Shown: positions 1 to 13,300, counted from the first letter of the stretch. The stretch is DNA of 64,000 nucleotides from Tubiluchus corallicola (GCA_030141605.1 JAQGDQ010000041.1:744001-808000); one strand, 5' to 3'. Notes: a model not told the origin generated them from the sequence alone. Numbers and translations are program-made.

Positions 1-580
1 AACACTATAAATAATAAAAAAGCAAAAACCGTAAGCCTTCTTTCACACTTGACGTTAACATTCATTTTTTAAAATACATTTTTATGTAAACTTGCAAAGA
101 GGCTGCAAATGACAGTTCGCACTTAGTATTATCTTTGGCACTGTTAAAAACTACTCGGCATTCAAAGATTTCTTGGCTTGCTTGGTCACGTGCAGAAAAA
201 TGTCCATAATAATTTGTACGTTTTAGTTTTTCTTCCGTTGTTGATAATTTTATAATAATTGCGACAAACTGTGAATTCGCAGGTTTTACAAATATATGCA
301 AAGTATTTTGGAAAATTTGTGCTATTTTTCGTCATTATAAAAACTTTGCAACAACCCTTTTACATCTGAATTAGGCTTTTTGATAATACCGGCACAGTTG
401 GGGTACACCCACTGAGATGCTTTTTACAAACTGTTAAAGGAAGACTAGAGAGTACCCGTTTTTACAGTAACACTACGTGGGACGCTTGCGCTTACTCGAC
501 GCCCAGTGTGCCGCCTTGTTCTGGTCGCCATGCACGGTTCCACCTTGCCGTGAAACATGAAAGGTCGTGGTCTAATGGGT
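1..580. other. Left flank, no recognisable gene
   Basis: This stretch is AT-rich. The - strand holds a 79-codon open frame (301-62) with no start context, splice signals or family motif that I recognise. I see no RNA gene and no transposon end here. It may be intergenic or part of an intron of a gene to the left. Confidence 0.4.
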
Positions 581-584
581 GCGC

Positions 585-2320
585 AGTCAGTTTGGTACTG
601 GTAATTTTGGTACGAGGAAATTTTGGTACACGCAAATTTTGTACAGAGTAAATATGGTACTAATGAAGTTTTGTTACACATTTTTGGTACAAGCAAATAT
701 GGTACAAGGTAAAAGTGGTGCATACAAGTTTGGTACTAGGAAAGTTTAGTACTCGGAAAATATATTTCATATAACCTACTAGAACAAGTTACAGAGGCTC
801 ACATTATTAAATTTCTTTCAATTTGTTTTTATTCGCATCTTTGTTTGTAAGTCTTTCGTTTATTATTTGTCATTGTTGTTATTTGTTTGTTTGTTTCTTG
901 CTCATCCTTTTGTTGTGATTACTACCACCACCACCACCATCGTCATCATTATTGCTGTCATTGTTACATTTGTCATTTTGTTGCTGTTGCATTGTCATGG
1001 TTGTTGTTGCTGCTGTTGTTGTTGTTGTTGTTGCTGTTATTGTTGTTACTGCTGTTAATATTGTTAGCAATGAACATCATAATTATCATCACCGTTAGCA
1101 CGGTTACTGTTGTTGTTGTTGTGCCTATAAATAACGATAGATGATAATAGTAATAGTGATGCCAACGATGACGATAGTGATGATGATGATAATAATGATG
1201 ACAACAGTGATGCTTATGGCAAGGATAACACTGATGATGATGTTGACAGTGACAGTGATTATTACAACTCTAGAAAAAGTGAGAATGGCAGTACAATAGT
1301 TTCTGCTGGCACTACACTATATGGTGCATTTGTGGCACTTTTGATAGTTCCTATGATTTAAATTCAGTTCCCATTTTATGAAAACTTTATGCAGCTTTTA
1401 CGGAGCTTGGCTAGTGGTAATAAATAATATTCACTTTTCAAATTTGGCAAAACTTTCTTTTATTTATAACAAACCATGCCCTATATAAGACTAGACTGTA
1501 TAGTGCAGTGGTCGTTTTTCTGCGGGTGATGGAGTTTCTATCAATTAAATCAATCCTTGTTAATAAAAGTTAATACGCATTCATAGACAATAATAAATAT
1601 TTTATTATTGCTCCGTGCTGTGAATAATCTTTTAAATTTTAAAATAATATATCTGCGATATTGGTACTTTTTCTGAAGGCTTATAAATGTAGGGGTCATG
1701 GTAAGGTTGGTACTACTGAAAGGGGTCACGTACTTGAAAAGTTTGGTATATACAACTGGTATAGTGTAATGGAAAAATATACAAAGAATTCTCAAATGTA
1801 CCTACATGGATGGGATAATCACGGATAGAATTTTAGCTGCCACGCACTATTAATTATTATGTTTTATGAACTTTTTAATAAACCAGACTTCCCTAGTGCC
1901 AGGTTTCCTCTTTACTGAATAAACTTCTTTATTATCTAGTTGAAACAATTATTTTATACTGAGATATAGAAATGCTTTCTTTTTCGTTTAGTAGCAAATT
2001 TTCCAGTACCAAACTTTCCTAGTACCAAATTTTCCTCGTACCCTATTTTCCTAGTACCAAAACTTCCTTGTACCAATATTTCTTAGTACTAACCATTCCT
2101 GGTACCGTATTTTCCTCGTACCAAACATTCTCCTTATCACATTTTCCTAGTACCAAAAATTCCTTGTAGTATAATATGATAGTACCAAATTTACCCGTAC
2201 CAAAATTATTGTGTACCAAAAATTCCTAGTACCTAATTTTCCCAGTACCAAAATTTCTTCGTGCCAAAATTACCTTTACAAAACTTACCTGTACCAAACT
2301 TACTTGTATCAAACTTTCCT
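585..2320. mobile_element. Fold-back-like element: inverted arrays of a 16-bp unit
   Basis: About 585-760 holds roughly ten head-to-tail copies of a degenerate 16-bp unit close to TTTTGGTACNAGNAAA. About 1885-2320 holds roughly twenty-five copies of the reverse complement (TTTNCTNGTACCAAAA). A few further left-orientation copies sit at about 1660-1755. Every unit is centred on the self-complementary GTAC. Fold-back (FB) transposons are known for long inverted repeats built from short tandem subrepeats, which is the architecture seen here. I find no transposase, and I see no target-site duplication at the fuzzy edges. An alternative is two minisatellite patches that happen to be inverted. Confidence 0.5.
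900..1265. repeat. Trinucleotide-rich tract (ACC, GTT/GTC, GAT units)
   Basis: A run of imperfect triplets lies between the two inverted arrays. CAC/CAT repeats (about 925-960) pass into GTT/GCT repeats (about 975-1060), and GAT/AAT repeats follow (about 1140-1260). Several overlapping open frames on both strands are only low-complexity by-products of this tract. Confidence 0.8.
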
Positions 2321-2452
2321 ACATTCTGTATAATGAAGTAGTTTCATGAAAAAGTGTGAATGGAAAAAAAATAAAGAGTAAGAGTGAAAGTTTTACAAAG
2401 AATGAATGTGCAGAAAAATGCAGGGGCAGCAATAAATTTAGATTTTTAAAAC

Positions 2453-2653
2453 ATAACCGAGTGGAAACTACAAAATTACATAAATACATGCAAGCCAGAA
2501 CAGATTGAAGATATATTGAAAATGAGGCTGAATATGATAAAAGTTAAAGCAAACTACGAGAATCAGTTTAAGGACCAGTTATCATGCCCAGTGTGTGCGG
2601 AAGATGATGATACTACTGAACATTTGCTTAAATGCTGCAGATATAGAAAATAG
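2453..2653 (+). pseudogene. LINE reverse-transcriptase C-terminal fragment
   Basis: A 66-codon frame ends at TAG 2651-2653. It reads as the tail of a non-LTR retrotransposon polyprotein: an arginine/lysine-containing helix (RLNMIKVKANYEN), then a Cys-His cluster with CPVC, an acidic stretch, TEHLL and a final CC. That C-x2-C...EH-x-L...C arrangement is typical of the zinc-binding end of LINE ORF2 proteins. In-frame stops lie just upstream (taa 2447-2449), and no catalytic domain remains. It is a dead 3' fragment. The family was assigned by motif memory only. Confidence 0.55.
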
Positions 2654-4210
2654 AAAAAATGATGAACTAGGATGTATTAATTAACAGTGCAAAAGAAGGA
2701 TTGCTAGAAGTCAGAAATCTAGTGAACTAATACATGGAATATAGGATAAAGATAAATAAAGACATTAAAGTGGGAAAAGACAACCAAAAGATCAGCATTC
2801 TTAGCAAAATAGACTTTGCACCTTATAAAGGTGCCTGCCTCTGATAGGCGGTGAGAGTCGAGCATCTCAATCACAATCGTGTGATGCTTCACGGAACATC
2901 ACACTACAGTACGTCACGATGCAGTACGTATAACCTTTGCACTAAACTGATGCGCGATAAGTGGCACCTCGAGGAAGCACGAACATCTCACATAGTGTTT
3001 TTGTTTGTTTTTATGACTGTCTAATATGTTACAATTTGTGATGTTAAGTTCACGTAACGTTTCTGGAAAACAAATTTGCGAAACCACTAAGCTGTCTGCT
3101 TTTCATTTCCTTTTGATTTGAAATATTGTTTTTATAATTATTTGCAATTTTGAAGCACTAGCACCAGAAACAACCACAATCTAGGTTTGTTTATCAGCAT
3201 ATTTATTTACAGTTTTGCTGGTAGACTTGTACAATCACTATTAGATCATTATTATCCTTTACTAATCTATTTAGTGTGTAGCTTCATCTTGATAGGCTCT
3301 TTTGTGTAAACAGTTAACTAAATGGTCCTACAGCATACCTGACTTGACAGCAAATGGCAGAACCCACAGGTGCAGTGAAAATTGCTCGTGGTTCAATTGC
3401 TCTAACCCAATATTTCTCACATTGCTAGAAAAAGCATCGCTTTTATTCCATGTATTTTGTTGTCATGGTGATTTTCAGTTTATGGTGAACCAGGCCGTTA
3501 TGTCAGTCTGCATAACATTTTTTTCGGAAAAGTTGCAGCTTTGCCCACATAGTTCAAACTGACCTGACATCAATAAATGATTTAACTGAACATAATTTAT
3601 ATGACTACTATTTCATTTTCTAATTTATATAAGAAACTAGGCTGTCATATTAATATTACCTTGAAAGATTAGAATTCTTCAAAATTAGTTTTTCAGTGTT
3701 ACATGCCACAAGCAATTTTGCTTAGACGGGTGTATTGTGACCACCTACAATTTCCTGTCAAGTAGGGCTGTACAGTAGGCTGCATTAAAAACTCTTATCC
3801 TTAACCTAACTCAAATTAATACATACGTTAACACAAAAATTATCCTAGTGGATTACTTGTTATGATTAAATAGTGGCTAATTTACATTATTCTGCCAATT
3901 TGGAGGAATGAAAATTATCACTTATCTGTATGTCTGGAAATTGCCTGGTCAAGTGAACAAATTTACATTGATAACTTTGTGTTGTCATGTGCTATATTAC
4001 ATTGTGGATACTATATTTTATTTTATTTTTTTGATAAATTGTTTGGGTTAACTTGTTTTTTCTTGTTTAACGTACCTACTTGGATAATATGTTGCAATAT
4101 ATCGTCTGTTTTCTTATATCTGGCACTGATATTATTTGGGTTTGTTATTATCATCCTGATTTCTAATATTGTGTTTTTACATATATACTTTTTACAATTT
4201 TCCTTTCTAG
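2654..4210. other. Upstream region of TDRKH, probable 5'UTR intron
   Basis: No coding exon is recognisable. 2879-2905 contains an 8-bp stem hairpin (GTGTGATG...CATCACAC) inside a slightly GC-richer patch (about 2830-2990) that could be promoter-proximal. At 4185-4210 a long pyrimidine tract ends in ttttcctttctag, a strong splice acceptor. It implies that a non-coding first exon of TDRKH lies upstream, but I cannot locate that exon or a promoter. Confidence 0.4.
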
Positions 4211-4272
4211 GGTAATAATGCAAACAAAATTCTGGGTTTGTCTTTGATGACATTTTAATTGTTTCCATTGAA

Positions 4273-4366
4273 ATGCATTTGTCTACATGGCAAAAGATTG
4301 TGCTGGGTGCAGGACTTCCAGTAACTGGGATTTTGTTATATCTCCTTTTTCGTAAACAAAGTGAAG
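4273..4366 (+). CDS. TDRKH: TDRKH exon 1: N-terminal membrane anchor
   Basis: It encodes 31 residues plus one base. The hydrophobic stretch KIVLGAGLPVTGILLYLLF is followed by RK, fitting a single membrane helix with positive residues on its cytosolic side, as in the mitochondrial anchor of TDRKH orthologues. The in-frame upstream stops TAA TAA (4213-4218) fix this ATG as the first available. The donor is GTAATG at 4367. Confidence 0.85.
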
Positions 4367-7300
4367 GTAATGAAGTGTAATCCTTAGGCTTTGTTTTCGT
4401 TTGTTATATTTCATTTGTTTATGATCATAATATATTGGTTACGTAGCAGTTAGTACAACATGTTTTGTGTTTTCACTTGTGTCTGTGCGATAACAGCAAG
4501 TGCTTTATGTGTTCACCATTTTCACTGCAAACTAGACAAAGGCATTTTCTCCAGGATAGTGCTGGACCCCTTTGGATGCAATTGCTTGATAAATGTGCTA
4601 AATGTGATATTACATTAGGTATCTCCTGTTATATTTTAACTTTTTTACAAAGATGCAGATGAACTAGAAGATAAAGTTGTGACCTCAAAACAAACAGTCC
4701 TGGAAATTAAAGTACCACATGCTGCAGTGGGTGCTATTATTGGACGTGATGGAGCCAATATTAAACAGGTATTTTTGATATATCAGTACTTGTTTTAACT
4801 GTGGTAGGGTAATTGGAGTGCACTTGAAAAAATCCAATCGTATCCCGAAGTGTCACTGTCGGAAGACACCTTAGTTTTACTTCAAAGAAAGGATTATAGC
4901 TTTTGTTTTTGTTTGCAAATAAACTAAACAGCAAAATTTCATTGTCTTCTTTTAACTTTTAAAATCATATTTACATTTTTGTTCCTAATTTTATTTCGTA
5001 GTAGGTATAAGAGTCAGGCAGATGTTCAATGTGTAGTCTGATTAACTGTATGTGACAGATAGTTGTTCATATTTTTATCAGGTAGTGTAAAAATGTGGAA
5101 GTTTTGATTTCGGTATTATAAGAAGAAAATAACGGAGTCGCTTGAAATTTACCACACTCATGTTACAAACGATTGTGCATAAATACCAAAAAATTTATGT
5201 CATCAATTCCTGTAGAGCTCTCCAAAGATACAGAGGTTTTAAAACAACAAATCAAAACAATAAATGTGCAAAAATTTTGTCTGTATCGTTAAAATTACAG
5301 CAAGTGCTCTATGTATTCACCATTTTCACTGTAAACTAGACAAAGGCATTTCCTCCACCAATTGATGGTTATTCATTTCTTTAAGGGGTATATGGTCCCA
5401 GACTCAACAATTTTTGTCTTTACTTTTTCTGCTTCAAATAGATCTATGCGGCTGTCATGCACTTTCTACAGATACCATAATCCAGAGGATTAAATCACTT
5501 TTTTCTTTATACCAAATGTTTAACAGTGCTTTATTTTCTATGGTAAATATCATGATGTAAACTTTATTGTCTTGCTGCTATGCACTTAGTGCTTTATGCA
5601 TCAACATTTATGTTTTTCAAATGATAATCAGCTGACATTGTTCCGACATTTAATTTTTTTACATATAAGAGCCTTTCGACCTTAACTTAAGGTTACTAAA
5701 GCTATAAATTTGTAACTTTTGCAGCAAAAAGGAAATGCATTGTAATATCATTCTTTCATATTTTAGCTTTGCAGGGCAGTTGCTTCTATTATTGTATTTT
5801 GGCGTATTTTTTCTGCACCATGCGATATATGCTTACAAGTGGCATTTATATTGCTCTGAAACAAATTATGAAGTGGTTATTTTAAGATCCAAGAGAAGAC
5901 AAAAGCACGTGTCAAATTCAAGGATCCTGTAAAGAAAGATAGTGAAGAAGAGGCCAGAACTATAACAATTCGAGGCACGGCAGAAGCAGCTCACAAAGCT
6001 GAACAGATGATTCAAAAGAGACTAGTGGAGATTTCCAAGGTTTTCACAGAAGAAATGTTTGTGCCACAAAAAGTTCTTGGTCGTTTGATTGGTTTGTACA
6101 TTTTTACTAAATTAGATTGAAATTTTACAGAATTTATAAATTTGATAAACTTATAAAAGAAATATTTACGTGTTTTTGTAAAAGTATTGAATTGTGCTGT
6201 ATAAATTTGGTTAATCTAGGTATGTATTTACATTATGTTATCTGTAGAATGTACAAATAAGGTAAAGTTGTCGACTTCTCCTTACATCTATAGAAAATGT
6301 GCAGGTGATGCTAATTAAGATTTTGCTATATCATTCTTCATCCTCATGCAATTATTATTTGTTATTATTTATTCTCAAACATTTTGGTTAATAACTCGTT
6401 ATGCGTACAAGCTAAGGTTACGAAATTAACAAAACTGCCCTCGTGGGGAACGACAGTAGTGTTTTGACCTCTAACCTCTGGTGAATGACAGTTGGCAACG
6501 GTCAGTTTTTCGATTATGATTTAACTCCTAGGCAAAGTAAACTATGTTTATATGTGACATGAGAATGTTGGGTCAAAGGCTGTAAAGTGGGCTGGTCTTC
6601 AATTGTTTTTCTTTAGGTTGCATTTGCTTCTATAGCTTTTGGCTAGGGCAACAATTTTTAGCAAGTGAATAGGACCTTCGACCCCAGTATGGGCAAAATA
6701 GAAGTCGAGGAGACAAATGTCTTTCAGTGCTGAACCAAACTAGCTTGTAGCATATCAAGTGAAAGGCCTTGATGGATAAATTGAATGGTATAATTTGCCC
6801 TATTTGTTGACAGTTGATAGATGGGTCAAAGGTCAAAAATTTCTGTAGACCAAAAGGTTGATCTATTTCATTTATAGAATACCCTCAATAGGGAATTCAA
6901 TGAAATAAAAATTATGGCTTTAAGCATAAGTTGATGTCATTTCAAGCTATTGTTTGCGAAATATTCTGTTTCTGAGAGCAGGACAGAAACATTGTCAACT
7001 AGTTGTAATTTGAAAGTAAAGCAAACGTAAGTTGTATGTTATGTTTATATTATTGCAATATTTTCTTTCCAGTTTGTCTTGTGGATAAAACAAGAGTGTA
7101 TCAAAGTTGATTCGAAGCCTTTATAGAGATTTTTAATATCTTAATCAGATCACCACTGGTTAGCAATGTCACTGTTTATGATATGATATTCTCTCTAATT
7201 TATGATATTCTCTCTAGTAAGAATTATTACAAGGTTATGTTATGTTACATTTTTGTAAAACCATGAAGTATTTTTCACAGGAAAGAATGGTGATAATATC

Positions 7301-10300
7301 AGGCATATGTGTCGTGTGTCAAGCGCTCGCATTGAAGTGGAACGCAGCGGTGACCATCGCGACCCTGATCCTGAAGCCAAAAAACTTGTGATGATTAAGG
7401 GCACTGCTGACCAAATTGAATATGCCAAGGTAAATTTACTATTTGATCCAAGTTTTATGTAAAACGAATTCAGAGTGAGGTTTTTTCATTAAGATTCTGC
7501 AATGCTTGTTTACAAACCTTTTATTATTATTATTCTCCATTACGACACTGATTAACTTCATGACCATAATTCCTAGTCCTAGAGTCATCAAACTTGCAAG
7601 GCAGATACCTGGGGCAGGGGTGCAGACAATAATTTAGCGACCTCAATTCAAAGAGTCAATAATTGTGGAGATTGGGCAGTTTTTCGATTGTTGCTCAACT
7701 CCTCCTATGGCTTTGAGTTAAATTCAAATTTTTTTGCAACTATTTAGGCTTAGGGAGTATATGTGCAACTGGGGTTTTATAAAGCTGGTATTCTTTAAAG
7801 GCTCGAGAGGAACCAAAGTGTGAAAATTAGATCAAACATTTTTGTCATTCAACTTCTCTTACTGTACTGGACTGGCCGTCACTGTTTATTTATACATGCA
7901 TAGGTAGTCAGGTAGGTGTAGATGGGCATTAAGTATTTTTAAAAAGTGGGTGTGGCCAGCTCACGTGTTACGTAAAAGTGTTAAAATGCACAGTCCTGTT
8001 ATGGACTGTATAAGGTGTAAGAGATAGAGGCTTGAAACTTGCAGGGTAGAACCTGAGCTAAATGCTCAGAGAAACATAAATGAGCTGGAGTCAAGGAAAC
8101 GTGCAGAACAGATACCTGGATATGTGCTCAGTTAACATAATAGTAAACGGTGAACTGGGGGTCACGGACAGTAGACCCTTATCACTTTTTCATTAAACTG
8201 TGCCTCCTTCTGCAGTTTTTGAGCTAGGGCCACAATTTTTGGAATGTGTCTAGGTGGTGTCAAGTTCTTACACAAAATGGGTCGGTCAGTCTCAGACATT
8301 TTTTAACTGTTAAGAAACAGTAGCTTGTAGCATATTAAGTGAAAGGAAGTTCAGTGAGACAAACTGACTGGTGTAGGTTGACTCAATATTGGTTGATCTC
8401 TAGCAGGTAAAAAAATTCCTGAGGTGTCAAAAAGTGACAAGTTCCAATATCATTGAAGTGAAATATAATTCTGATGTAATCAAGCATGACAAATTCACTA
8501 TAAACAATATTTAGACCTTCCGACCCCAGACTTATAGGGTTGTGTGTCAAAAAGTGACGAGTTCCAATTTTATCAAAACGAAGTGCAATTCCTTGATTAT
8601 AAAGGGTGGAGATTTCCATTTGCCAGTCATTTTGCAGAATTCTATGTTTTTGACTTTGGAATAAACAGCAGTCTATTTTAATATCCAATTTTGCTATAAG
8701 TTTAAGAGTGAAAAATCGGGAATAACAAGTCATTGCCACTTCAGGATGTGCTGAATTAAAAAAATGTATGGGTTATAATTTTGACAATATAATTTTCACA
8801 GCTGAGTAATTGCATGTAATTTGTTATTCAGCAGAACATTTTCTGCATACATTTCTGCCATTATACTTTATAAATATAGCAATGTGATAGACAAACCAAT
8901 TCCAGTGCATTTTTCATATCAGCAGCATGATATCTGTTAAAAGCTGTGCAGCCTCACTGTTTTACTTACCCTTTCTTGAGTCACTTTTTGGAAGCAATTT
9001 TAAACCTAGGGATTAATACAAGAAGTCTTAGTTGCCGAAGACGACTATCGCAAACGAATTCAGGTTTCTATACAAAGTAGAAAATCAAGACAGACATCAA
9101 GAATGCAGAAAGATTCCAAGGTAAGCACGTTTTTGTTTCTGTATTCTTACTAGCTGCTGAACAAACTTGGCACAAAGAAACTCATATTGTGTTTGTTTTG
9201 TAATGTTCTGCGTTGCAGTTTTTAAGGCTACTGTTGTAACTTTTTTGTAAACCTAATATTGTCCATATGTTGGAGATTCTGGCCTATTGTTACTTTAATG
9301 AGATTGATTTGTGACATCATACGTGTCTCAAAAATTAGCAAAACATTGTTAAATATTAATGCACTTATGCAGCCTCTTTTGCAGTTTTAGGCAAGTGAAA
9401 TGTTTTAAGTTTTACTAATTATGACTATTTATTACTAATTTTTCAACAGTTGTGTAATTTGTTTTAACATTTATTACTTGTTACACTTGATGTAGCCATC
9501 AAGACTTGTTGCAGAAAAAATGGGACCTCCCGGTTTTGCACAGGATTCATCGCATTTGCCTGAAAAATCACTTCATAGTGGAACTAACCAAAGAGATGGT
9601 ATAGTACATGATTTTCTGCAAAAAAAAAGAATTTCACAAGCAGCATTGGCAGCTCTTTATTAAAAAAACATTGTTAAAAAACTGCATAACTTTACTTTGT
9701 GCGAAGAATAACTTAATAACAAAACTACTGTGGTTTTGGTTTTTGTATATACATTACAGGTGTAGAATCAGTCGACCAGGCCACATCACAGAAAACTCAG
9801 CAAATGAATTATGACGTTGAGCGTTTGGTACCTGATCCAGACGATTATCTTGAAGTGTACATCTCAGCTGTAGCAACACCAAACCACTTCTGGGTACAGC
9901 AAGTTGGAAATAACAGTCTTGCATTAGACAACCTTATAAGTGATATGACTGAGTACTACTCTTACAGTGACTTTGATGTAAGTTCACTTACGATATACAG
10001 GTATCTTATACCATATAATAATTTTTTCTTTTTGCAGAGTAATTTAATGTGTTTTTGTATTATTTACATGTTCGTCAGCCATCAGTTCAATTGCTTATTT
10101 TACTAATTTTACATTTCATCCATAAAAAGTTATTTACTAAATTAAACTATCTTTTATCAGATTCTACACACACTACAAAATTCATCAAATATGCATAAGT
10201 ATTTGTTCGAATTACTATGAAGCACATAGTTTTAGTACAGTTTTAGCATAGTGAGACTATGGATACATTTGACAAATTTTGTTATAGAGATGTTAATGCT

Positions 10301-13300
10301 AACAATACTTATCGACAATTATCGATTATCATATCTGTACAAAAAATTTGTTCTAATCGTTATCATATTGACATTATTCTGCGAGTATCTCTATGGTATG
10401 AAATTTGTATGTATCGTTGCTTGTTGTCTTTTATGTAATCTTTTTACATAAATATGTTTATCTTTTTACGCAATCTTTTTACGTATTATGTTTTACGTAT
10501 CTTTCCATTTATGCCTGACAGTTACGCAAAAAAGTAGAAAAAGAGTTATTTATAAGGTTGTTCGAATAATTTACTTGTTCTTTCTTCCTGCACTAGTGAC
10601 TGTTTTCAGTCGGTTTTGTGACTTTTGAATGCCAAGGGACATATTTTTTGAGGCATTTTCCCAGTTGTGTACAGGCAGAGCAGCTCACATAAAGAAATAC
10701 CATTGTAGTAATAGATCTATACATCATATATTTATCTGCCACGGCTCACATATTAACATTATTTTATGAGCAAACAGAGAAGAGAACATTTTCAGAATTT
10801 ACATGTTTCTGTTCATTAATCAAGAAATGACCTGCAAAAATTCTGCATTGCAATATACTGAGACACCGAGGACACTAACTAATTACTTCTTCATTTCAGT
10901 TTTATTGTATCGTATCATATTCTTTGAAAAACAGATGATTGATATTGCATGGATGCGAGAAAGTATCGCATTGTTGTCATATCACTAAGTTTGTAACGTA
11001 TAACATTCCTATTTTGTAATGCGATTAATGATTTCTAAATAATGCAGAGATTCAGCGTCTTATTATTCAGTACGTGCATGATAAAATACTGAAAACAAAT
11101 AACTCTGTATTGTATTAGGTATCTTACTATTATCATTGCTATTTCAAAAATTATACTAACATGATAATTATTTTTATTATGAACCAGGTGCAAACTCTTA
11201 TTTGTCTGCCCACCCTTAATTCGGTGCACTCTGCATCTTTTGTGCACATTGGAGAAAGCGCTAGCAGCTTGTAATCGCAACAAGTGCATTATACGACACA
11301 TGAATTTACAAATTTGCATATTTGTAAGAAAATTTAATTAGTATAAAATCCATTGGAATGATATTTTTTAATATTTTTATAGAAATACAGCTTTTGCATT
11401 TGTGAATTTGTGCGTTAGTGCACTAACAACTTGCTGATTCACACAATTTGTTTCCATACTGGCATCGATTTTGCTGTCTTTTTAAAGTGCAACTGAGTGA
11501 GTCTGCACCGCTTTGTTTCACCACCGACACTTTATAGTATAGAGCATTCTGGAACTTTGTACCTTTTTGGAATTGTGATCAGTGTCATTTGCCGTGTAAA
11601 CAGCCTCCCGTAAAACTCCCATTAAGACTTACGATAATTTCTAAAGTCTAAAGTAACTACCAATCTCACTATTAAAAATGGTATCATCTATGTAACTCTA
11701 GCAGAACTGTAAGTGAAAGTCTATTACATTCATTTGTTCTACTAAATTTTCTTTTGTGCTTTATGTAAAATTTGTAATGGCACAAATTATTGGGTTATGC
11801 AGAAAAATGTGCCAAAGTTTGGACTATGATAACATTAGAAGCCAATTTCTTGCAAAGTTGAAATTTCACAGTGTGGTATTATAGTACAGGAGCTTTTTAC
11901 CGTGAAAGTTACAAGTTTATAGCTTTAGTGATTTTTAAATTATAGCTGGAAAATTTTTGCATGTTAAAAAGTCAATGCCGGCGCAATGTCAGCTAATCAT
12001 CAATTGAAAAACAGCCACATTGATGTATAAAACACCCAACAAATGGCAGCAAAATAATAAAGAAATTTATACATATTGATTCAATTATTTACATATACAC
12101 ACCTGAATTTATACATCAAGATGAATGGACACCAGAATCACCATATTTTAATCCTCTGGACTACGAAACTGGATGGTGCATTTTTGGGCCACCTGTTGTA
12201 TCGATTGCTTTCTTGATTGGATGTCTTCGTTACATAGACTGCCTATTTCAAGCTTACAACGTTCATTTTTGCAGCGGGACTATTTAGCAAATCCACACTG
12301 TGGTCAGCTAGTTGCATCCATGTTCACATATGATAACATGTGGTATCGTGGTGTAGTGGAAGAACTAACTGGGGATATGGTATCTGTATATTACATTGAC
12401 TTTGGTGATTGTCACAAAGTGGCCAAAGTTCATCTACGATCACTTAGGTATTATTGTGGAATAATTATACTAAAAACATCTGGTACAATAATGATTAAAG
12501 TTATAAACATGTTATATCTAGTGGTGAACAGGTAAAGTAAAGTCACGTGTCCACCAAATTTAGACACATACTCGCACGCATGTACATTCTAGTGCCTGTT
12601 TGAAAACTTCTGGCCCTGGCACAAGGTATCAAAATCAATAAATATGCTCTTTTTTGTGTCCACTGCTTCTGCATAAACTTGTACATATTTGTAGTTATGC
12701 ATCAGTAAAACACTTTCCATTGCGGCTTCCCTTGCAAAATGTCGTGTATTTCACCATGTGGCCATTATTTTTGCCGCTGATTGGTTTTTGCCGCAATTAT
12801 TGATGAAAGTCAATGCCATTCAGTGGACACAATTTTCCATACAGAAAAATATATTCCTAAAAGTCTGTGATGTACGAATGAGTTGGGATGTATCCAAATT
12901 TGGTGGACACGTAGGTAGCCTAATCTAGTTATTGTGAAAGATTTAATACACAAGTTTAAGGAAACTTTCCTTCCAGTTATAAAGCTACGTTTTTGACACT
13001 ATTTCTTTTTGACAACTGTAACATTAATTTCTCTTGACACAAACCAGGCCTGACACACAACAAGCCAAAGCAGATGCACCTAAATCAAATCTTTCATTCT
13101 CTTTATTTTGTCTTTTAGTGGGAAATTAGTCATGATAGTAGCTGATCGTTGCATTTAGATGTAAAATATTACATTGTGTAATTATCAACAATTGTAATTG
13201 TCTTGATGTCTTCAGTTTTTTTGTACACTTGTATGATTAACAGCTGTCTCTTCATTCTTGCTGAATTACACTATAATACAAATATTATTATATCTTTGGT

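Noticed and set aside
62-301. 79-codon - strand open frame at the left edge
   Set aside because: The composition is mildly protein-like, but there is no motif, no splice evidence and no recognisable homologue, so I did not call it a gene.
445-723. 92-codon - strand open frame rich in LVPYL
   Set aside because: It is a translation of the 16-bp tandem array, not a gene.
867-1144. Poly-Cys, poly-Leu and Asn/Asp-rich open frames
   Set aside because: They are by-products of the triplet-repeat tract on both strands.
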